From Cycas panzhihuaensis (taxonomy: Eukaryota > Cycadophyta): a stretch of 64,000 nt of DNA. Location: NCBI GenBank assembly GCA_023213395.1, contig CM041465.1:105221741-105285740 (forward strand). Reading direction: 5' to 3'. How positions within the stretch are numbered: position 1 is the stretch's first letter; the number at the start of each line of letters is the position of its first letter. Both the position numbers and the translations under genes were made by a program. A model generated the notes under the pieces. That model searched no databases and was not told the origin of the DNA. It saw only the letters and a program-made list of their open reading frames with translations. Below, piece by piece: positions 57,941 to 64,000 of the stretch.

Positions 57941-58011
57941 CGCCTTGGCGTGAGCCTCACCGCTCGTAATCGTGGCGTGATGGCGAATCTTGACCAAAGA
58001 TATGGTGGCGC

Positions 58012-58125
<114 letters not shown>

Positions 58126-58384
58126 GCAATAACGAATAGTATATGGACCAAGGGTGTTAGCGAGTGTCGTGGCAGAACGCATGGACAAGGGAGACAGAGT
58201 CGAGGACAACATAGGGGCTGCCTACGCATTGTCTAAACATCAACTTGCAAGTGAATAAAGCAAATAAAAGGGGATGCCCCCGTTGCTGAAGTGCAACATG
58301 TGGTAGGAGGGCATCCAGTAAACAGAACAAGCACATCGAACTAATAGCAACCAGAGACTCAGGCACGGGCAGGCCCGACAAGTC

Positions 58385-58807
58385 TTAGGGGAAGTCGTCA
58401 AGAAGAGGGAGGCGATGCTCAAGGATGAGGCAGATGAGGCTGTCAGCCTCAACATTGAGGTCCCTAAGGATGTGCTGAACATCCACTTATGAGAAACGGG
58501 CCAGGAGAGATCTGGCAGTGGACGTGAGGGTTCTCAGGTGAGGGCATCGCACCTGGCAAACCTGGGTGAGATGGGACACCACAACCTGAGAATCATAAAG
58601 CAACACGATGGGTCTGCAATGGAAACGAAGAGCATCGATAAGGGCTTCAATAATGGCCGTGTACTCGGCTTCGTTATTGGTTGTCTCGGAAAGGAAAACT
58701 TTGGAACACAGGTAGTCATGTCTAGAGGGGCTGCGAAGAATCCATGCAGCGGCAGAAGGCCTAAGGTTTCTACGGCTTCCACCATCGGTAAAAATATAAA
58801 GAGACAT
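58385..58807 (-). pseudogene. Additional (archaeal-like) RNase H of element E
   Basis: Minus strand, start ATG at 58807 (MSLYIFTDGGS), stop at 58385-58387, 141 codons, the same length as the A copy. Catalytic residues are all visible: Asp in FTDGGS, Glu in NNEAEY, Asp in LLYDSQVVVSHL and Asp in NVEADSLICL. A single in-frame stop (RFS*VDV) near 58487 is the only lesion seen. It would degrade RNA in RNA/DNA hybrids during reverse transcription, supplementing the pol RNase H. It is separated from pol by the whole antisense gene, so how it was expressed (subgenomic or spliced RNA, or its own promoter) is unclear. Confidence 0.85.
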
Positions 58808-59313
58808 ATCTAAACACTAAATCCTGGCAGTAAGTATATAGTGTCGAAATGAAAAGAAAAACTCAAATGGCAAGCAAAAAGGTGGCCGAGAAGGGTAGCA
58901 GGACCTGGCAATGAGGTTACCCGAGAACGAGAGCAAGCAATCCGGCCACCGGCTGAGAGTGGGCAGAGAGATTCCATGGGGCACCAAAGGTTACTTTGGG
59001 AAGCAAAACATGCCCCTAGATGAGGGAGCATTCGCTTTGGGGACCCCAGGAGTAGAAAAGGACTATGGAAATGAGCCAAATGAGTATAAACTCAGGCATG
59101 CATGGGAGCAGTACGTAAAACGAGATAGAAGGGCTCTGGAAAAAGGTGCAATAACGAGGTGCCATAAATGCACTTGCAAGAGAAGGCAAAAAGGGCATTA
59201 ATAGAGCACGATGAGTAGTAGGGCCAGAAGGTAAAGGCGATCAAGAAAGCGAGATGGTCCCAACAGCTGTCGCGAGGTCAAGAATAGAAGAAGTGCCCAT
59301 CGGGGCCCCTGCC
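58808..59313. other. Divergent intergenic stretch upstream of antisense promoter (E)
   Basis: Lies between the RNase H start and the antisense TATA box, conserved with A and B (for example GTGCCATAAATGCACTTGC). The 96-codon plus-strand ORF (58911-59201) has no kept frame in A or B. Confidence 0.45.
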
Positions 59314-59320
59314 TATATAA
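59314..59320 (+). promoter_or_regulatory. TATA box of the antisense gene (E)
   Basis: TATATAA in ATCGGGGCCCCTGCCTATATAAGG. The GGGGCCCC palindrome 5' of the TATA box is common to A, B and E, and is the point where D inserted in C. Confidence 0.75.
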
Positions 59321-59697
59321 GGAAATCGAATGAAAATCGAATTTATTTTCATTGGCTCTCGTGAGAAACCAAAGCCAACCCCTTATGTAGTAGAGCGTCG
59401 CCTAACTTCGGAGGCACGTAGGAGATGATTCGACTGTTGGATCCAAGCACAGCGAGAGCCAGTGCGACTAGGGAGACGAGATGGTGATGGCCAGGCCAGA
59501 CCAAGTGAGTGGATCTCACGAAACCCTTGCCATTTCTAAGTTTTAAATTCACTACTTTTTGATGAATTTAGTGTATTTTTGCACCCCTTATGGGCGATTA
59601 GATGCCTCTCAGGGTCCGCATTGGACCTAGAAAGAGGCAGGGACTTGGGCATTAGGGAGCCCTAGTCCTGGTGGGCCCCACAGGGTCCACCACTAGA

Positions 59698-59847
59698 TTT
59701 TTTTTTTATTTTCTGGGCAGAAACCCCCCTTTTTAGCGGGGTTTATGTTCGTATCGCGGCGAAGATCGCGGAACCGCGATCTTTGCCGCGATACGAACAT
59801 AAACCCCGCTAAAAAGGGGGGTTTCTGCCCAGAAAAAAAAAAAAAAA
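59698..59847. repeat. 150-bp near-perfect palindrome in antisense leader (E)
   Basis: Arms 59711-59771 and 59774-59834 pair base for base over 61 positions with one exception (59761/59784, a G-T pair), around a two-base AA loop. The pairing continues through T and A runs to 59698 and 59847 with one more mismatch. A and B hold only one arm of the outer part, while the central CGCGGCGAAGATCGCGG and complement match their shorter modules. The outer arms were thus made by a local inverted duplication, recent compared with the age of the element. Confidence 0.95.
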
Positions 59848-59900
59848 ATTGGTGGGCCATGTAGGGCCCACCACGGGATCCCTCGATCGTCGCGGGACCC

Positions 59901-59940
59901 ACGCTAACCTTAGTGATATTGCTAAGTTTAGCGTGGTACG
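59901..59940. repeat. Second palindromic module in antisense leader (E)
   Basis: ACGCTAACCTTAGTGATATT opposite a GCTAAGTTTAGCGTGGTACG arm. It is the counterpart of 9333-9370 in A and 25322-25360 in B, and related to the LTR palindrome at 1956-2001. Confidence 0.65.
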
Positions 59941-60072
59941 AAGGCATAAAGTTAGAAAAAAATAAAAGAGGGGCCAACAGGCCCCAAATTTCAGGCAGGA
60001 AGAGCAGAGAGATAGCTAGGAGTATGAATGACTGCTAGGAGGTTGATCTTAACTGATTTTTGGTGATTGCAG

Positions 60073-61986
60073 GCAGTTATCGCGGTGGATAACCACGAAA
60101 ATGTCAGCATGCCTATACTGAGCTACATGGAGATGGCGTCCCAAGAGGACAAGGTGACTCTGTGGAGGTGTGGCCTATACAAGGCCCTTAAGACACCTCA
60201 GTTCACGTCAGACCAAAGGCTTTTAGTTGACATTATGTCACACTAGGACCGACAGAGGCACATATCTCACTTGCCCCAGATAGGTGACGTGACGATCACC
60301 CCAAGAGATATCTGGCAGATTTTGGGAGTTCTAGCGACTGGGAGATCGGTGAGGTTGGGAGCGCTGCCTAGCACTGAGGCAGCACACATAGAGGTAGCCC
60401 AATTTTTCATAGGGACTGATAGGTAAGAGCGGAGGGGAGTTGCCCTCCAGACTATGCTTATGTCTAGGATTCCTCGGGTGAGGAAGTTGATTGTGCTATG
60501 CATTCTATTTTGAATCTCCTAGAAACAGAACTATAGGGAGATACTGAAATTTGGATAGATCCGACCTGGCCGTGAGGCCAGCGAGAGAATGGATTGGGCC
60601 ACCCTGGTCACGGCGAACCTCGTCGCGCAGTTGGATACCATCTGGAGTTTCGATAAAGGAGGACTGTCGTATAGCATGCTACTTCAGTGTTGGTTTTTCG
60701 ACCATTTTGTGGCAGTGGCACCAGTGGGGGGACCATACCCCATAGTGGAGTAGGCCCCAATGGTTCACAGGTGGTAGACATGACTCCGAGGGACAGAGGA
60801 CCAGGCCCATATCCATAGGTCAGTAGAGGTGACATCGCTAGACCTCCTTATCCTGACAGACTATGTAGCAGATCCATACAAGGTAGTGAGGTGGGAGAGC
60901 GACGATGAGGCAGGCAGAGCAGGAGTGCCTACAGATGACAATGACGATGACGATGATGATAGCGATAATGGAGGAGATAGGGCTGGCCCATCACGACCTA
61001 CAGGAGGGGCAGGTCCATCAGGATCAACAGGAGGAGCAGCGGGACCATCCGGGACTGTCGGAGGAGGGGCAGACCCATCAGGGGTCGCTGAGAAGAGCAG
61101 GGGGGCAATGACTAAGGCCCACAGGCTATGGATCATGAGGAGATTTGGAGAGGTGAGAGTCGAGCTGGTCCCTGTGAGGAGCAAGGCTGAGGTAGAGGAG
61201 GTACCAGAGGATGAGGTACCCACAGCTGGCGAAGAGCCAGGAGACGAGGATGTCGCCCGAGCAGAGGAGCCGGCGACCATGGCAGGTGAGACCTAACCGT
61301 TTCCTTAGTCATTTAACATCTAGACAGGAACTTGATTTCATTTTATCATGGTATGCAGTGGGATATTCACTGACACATGGTATGTTACATTGGTAGGTGC
61401 TGCAGAGATTAGGAGGCTCGTCGAGGCCATGGTGAGGGAGATATTCCCTCAGGTCTACACAGAGGGGTAACTGCCCATCTAGGCTAAGGATGCACCTAGG
61501 TCAGCAGGTGCCCACATGGAGGCATTTGCCCCACTGGTGAGGGCAAGAGACATCTAGGCTGCAGAGTCCTAGGAACACATGGCATTCAAGGGACAACTGT
61601 AGTGAGAGATTGACGCAGCCAGGTGCGAGCGAGATGAGCTGTGTAGACAGGTCCAGGCCCTAGAGGCTCAGAGCAGAGCAGGAGGAGATGCAGAGAGTAG
61701 GGTCTGGATAGCGGTACTCGAGGAGCACCTCAGAGTGATAGAGGAGGGACTCTAAGGGGAGAGGGATCGTATCCAGGCCTGATACGATCAGTTGGTGGCC
61801 CAGATGGTATCGAGGTCGAGAAGGAGTAGGACTTATACCCACACAGCAGCTATGACCCCTAGACGACCATGGGATGAGGGGAGTGAGTCAGGTAGCATGC
61901 GGAGGCCCAGGAGGAGCCTCGGAGGGATGTGGTCCCTAGGAGAGGGATCACATAGACTAGGGGATGGCACCCCAGGAGTAGGATAG
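60073..61986 (+). pseudogene. Antisense gene of element E: plant-mobile-domain-like protein, two exons
   Basis: The best copy. Exon 1 60073-61285 after GTGATTGCAG; intron 61286-61396 (CAG/GTGAGACC donor, TTGGTAG acceptor); exon 2 61397-61986, ending in TAG. The intron keeps the frame: the split Gly codon joins the exons and the stop is in phase. Domains in order: SMPILSYMEMASQEDKVTLW, TPQFTSDQRLLVDIMSH, ISHLPQIGDVTITPRDIWQI (mobile-domain-like core); TANLVAQLDTIW and LQCWFFDHFVAVAP; SLDLLILTDYVADPYKVVRW; an Asp- and Gly/Pro-rich region; after the intron EIRRLVEAMVREIFPQVY and a coiled coil (ERDELCRQVQALEA). Exon 1 has several stops and exon 2 a few. It is transcribed towards pol, so its RNA would be antisense to, or collide with, element RNA. 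Mobile-domain assignment is inference from motif pattern. Confidence 0.72.
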
Positions 61987-62643
61987 CAATAGCATAGGAG
62001 ATGTACATTTGATTTTGACGGGAAAGCACGGGCCTCCAGGGGGCCATATATAGGCTCATATGATTGTACCCCCCTACAAGGATACCAGCTTCCCACATGT
62101 ATGATGTAACATATTATTTTTTGATGGATATATATATGAGGTAATTGGAACCCCATTTTAGTATGAAATGATGTGTATATCATGTGGTAGATAGTATGTA
62201 TGATTTGTTTCTAGTTTTGTAAATGTTACGAATGTTTTGTTGCAAGTATTTTATTGTAAGATGCATGTATTTCCTTCCATGTATGGCTATATGTCTAACA
62301 GGAGTATACACATCCACCGTAAGTAGAGGTGATAGAGAGGCGTGAGGTTAGAAATAGAGTGACATGCACGTCCACGGAGGAGCATAGCGAAATATGTGAA
62401 GGAAACAACAGGTAGGAGAGGGGAGTGACGATACTCCAAGGCGTCGTCCTAGCCAGGGGATGCCCAAATAGGAGGACAAAAGTTTCTAAGAGAAAAAGGA
62501 AACGCAGGTTCTGTAGGAGGAACCAGGAAGAGACACGAAAGATACCTTGAATTGCCATTCAACCCATGGTTGGGATAAATGGAAACAATTCAAGATAGTA
62601 GTTTAGGCTCATTTCAGAGCATGGCGAAGAGATAGCTGAAAGA
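61987..62643. other. Antisense 3' flank and convergent hairpin (E); no gene
   Basis: Matches 27425-28152 in B. 62543-62600 forms the stem TACCTTGAATTG...CCATTC with AATGG...CAATTCAAGATAGTA. Pol stops on the other side at 62644. Confidence 0.5.
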
Positions 62644-64000
62644 TCATGCGTAGAACTTCTTGAGGAACTTCCCGTTGACCGCTTTCTCAAATTCTAAGCC
62701 TTCTAAGGTGGCGATCCTGTAGGCACTGTCATCGAGGCTTTCGAGAACGATGAAGGGGCCTACCCATTTGGGCCCAAATTTGGCCAAGTAGTTGTAAAGG
62801 TATTCCAACTTGAGGACGTGGTCCCTAGGGCACAAAGGACAAGCACGAAGATGTTTGTTGTGTGTCCTTTGTAAGTGGGCTTTCGAAGCGAGATTCACTT
62901 AATAAGCCATTAAGCGCCTCTCATCCAGGGCTTCGAGGTCCAGGAGGTGAGCCTGACGAATAGACTCATCATCAATGAGGCCTCGAAGGGAAACCCATAG
63001 AGAGGGGATCTCCACTTCCAGCGGGAGTACCGCCTTAGTTCCATAGACTAAAGAAAATAAAGTCATTCCAGTAGTCGTGCAGATGGAAGTGCGATAAGCC
63101 CACAGGGCGGAAGGGAGTTGGATGTGCCAATCTCTTTGAGATTGGGAAACGACCTTCTTTAGAATGTTGATGAGCGTTTTGTTGAAAGACTCAACTTGCC
63201 CGTTTGCCTGGGGGTAATAAGGAGATGACATCTTATGCGAGATTTTAAATTTCTCGCACAGCTCATCCATCTCCTTATTACAGAAGGAAGTTCCATTATC
63301 CATAATTAGGACATCTGGAATCTCGAAATGGTAAATAATATGCTGGTAGATGAAGGTGGCTATTATCTTACCAGGCATAGTGGAAAGGGGGATTACCTCT
63401 GCATATTTAGTAAAGTATTCGGTAGCAGTTAAGATATATTTATGTTGTGCAGAAGATGGCAGTGATATAGCACCAATGAGGTATAAACCTCATTAGGAAA
63501 ATGGCCACGGAGATACGATAGGATGTAAAGCCATGGAAGGTACGTAGGAAATATTGGCATGCTCCTGGCATCGCCGACATCTAAGGGCATAGGTGTGGGT
63601 ATCCTTGAACAAGGACGGCCAGTAATAACCCATGCGGAGGATCCTTTGGGCCATGGATTAGCCCCTAAAGTGGCCCCCACAAATGCCATGATAGTATTTA
63701 CAGAATATTTGGTCCACTTCGTCAGGAGCGATGTAGCGAAGCAGGATCCCATCGAAGGATCTCTTGTACAACACTTTGTCTATGAGGAAGTGTTGCCTAG
63801 TGGTGGCACGGATACGTGACCTAACCTTGTTACTGGCTTCAGGGTGATATTCTTACTGAGTCAAATATCACACAATGTCGCCATACCACTCGCTATCAGT
63901 GAGCAAGTAAGGAGAAGCACCTTGGATGGTCAAAATAGACTCGTCCGGGAAAGAGTCGTCAACAGGAATGCCGCTCGCGTTAGCGATGGCAACATCAGCT
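62644..64000 (-). pseudogene. Ty3/gypsy pol of element E: integrase and end of RNase H (runs off window)
   Basis: Minus strand from the window end to the stop at 62644-62646. RNase H end about 64000-63850; integrase zinc-finger region about 63800-63540; core 63500-63050 with LIMDNGTSFCNKEMDE, PYYPQANGQVESFNKTL and WAYRTSI; C-terminal part with GPFIVLESLDDSAYRIATLE and FEKAVNGKFLKKFYA at the end. The first catalytic Asp of the D,D,E triad is Tyr (GLYLIGAI against GLDLIGAI in A), and stops occur (for example after LMAY). The start lies outside the window. Confidence 0.88.

Overview
Eukaryotic nuclear DNA from a seed plant, most likely one with a large, repeat-rich genome. I find no intact host gene, no tRNA or rRNA gene and no CRISPR array. 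Almost the whole window is decayed LTR retrotransposons nested in one another. One related group of Ty3/gypsy elements (Tat-like by my reading) makes up about 56 kb, and one Ty1/copia element makes up about 7 kb. Differences between copies look dominated by C/T and G/A transitions, as expected for old methylated plant repeats. The species cannot be told from the sequence.

Layout. (1) 1-13942, plus strand: the 3' tail of one Ty3 element (E0), an LTR at 1438-3936, a second internal region (element A, 3937-11222) and another LTR at 11223-13942. (2) This block is inserted in the gag of a minus-strand element D, whose remaining gag, primer-binding site (PBS) and 5' LTR occupy 13943-17567. (3) D is itself inserted in the promoter of the antisense gene of element C (minus strand; 17568-20628 continuing at 41786-47792). 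(4) Element B (minus, 20629-41785, about 21 kb) is inserted in the protease region of C. (5) B's gag carries an unclassified insertion (about 32500-34240), and B's 5' LTR carries a solo LTR (36815-39358). (6) 47793-48120 is unassigned flank. (7) 48121-55407 is a minus-strand copia element holding a fragment of a host protein-coding gene. (8) Its 5' LTR is broken by element E (minus, 55408 to beyond 64000).

The Ty3 elements share an unusual plan, read 5' to 3': LTR of 2.5-3.1 kb, PBS close to TGGCGACCATACTGGGGA, gag, protease, RT, RNase H, integrase, a hairpin spacer, then a complete gene on the OPPOSITE strand, then a short sense-strand ORF for a second RNase H, a (TA)n tract, a purine tract and the 3' LTR. 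The antisense gene has its own TATATAAGG promoter behind a GGGGCCC box and a conserved intron of about 110 nt. It encodes a protein resembling the plant mobile domain, followed by an acidic Gly/Pro-rich region and a coiled coil. It is seen in A, B and E, in part in C, and is deleted from E0. A palindromic module built on GTACCGCGATAAACTT and its complement recurs in every complete LTR and in every antisense leader. In E a related module has grown into a 150-bp near-perfect hairpin.

All coding regions seen are interrupted by stops or frameshifts and are reported as pseudogenes. Boundaries were found by eye from LTR ends, PBSs, target-site duplications and comparison between copies; no alignment or database search was run.
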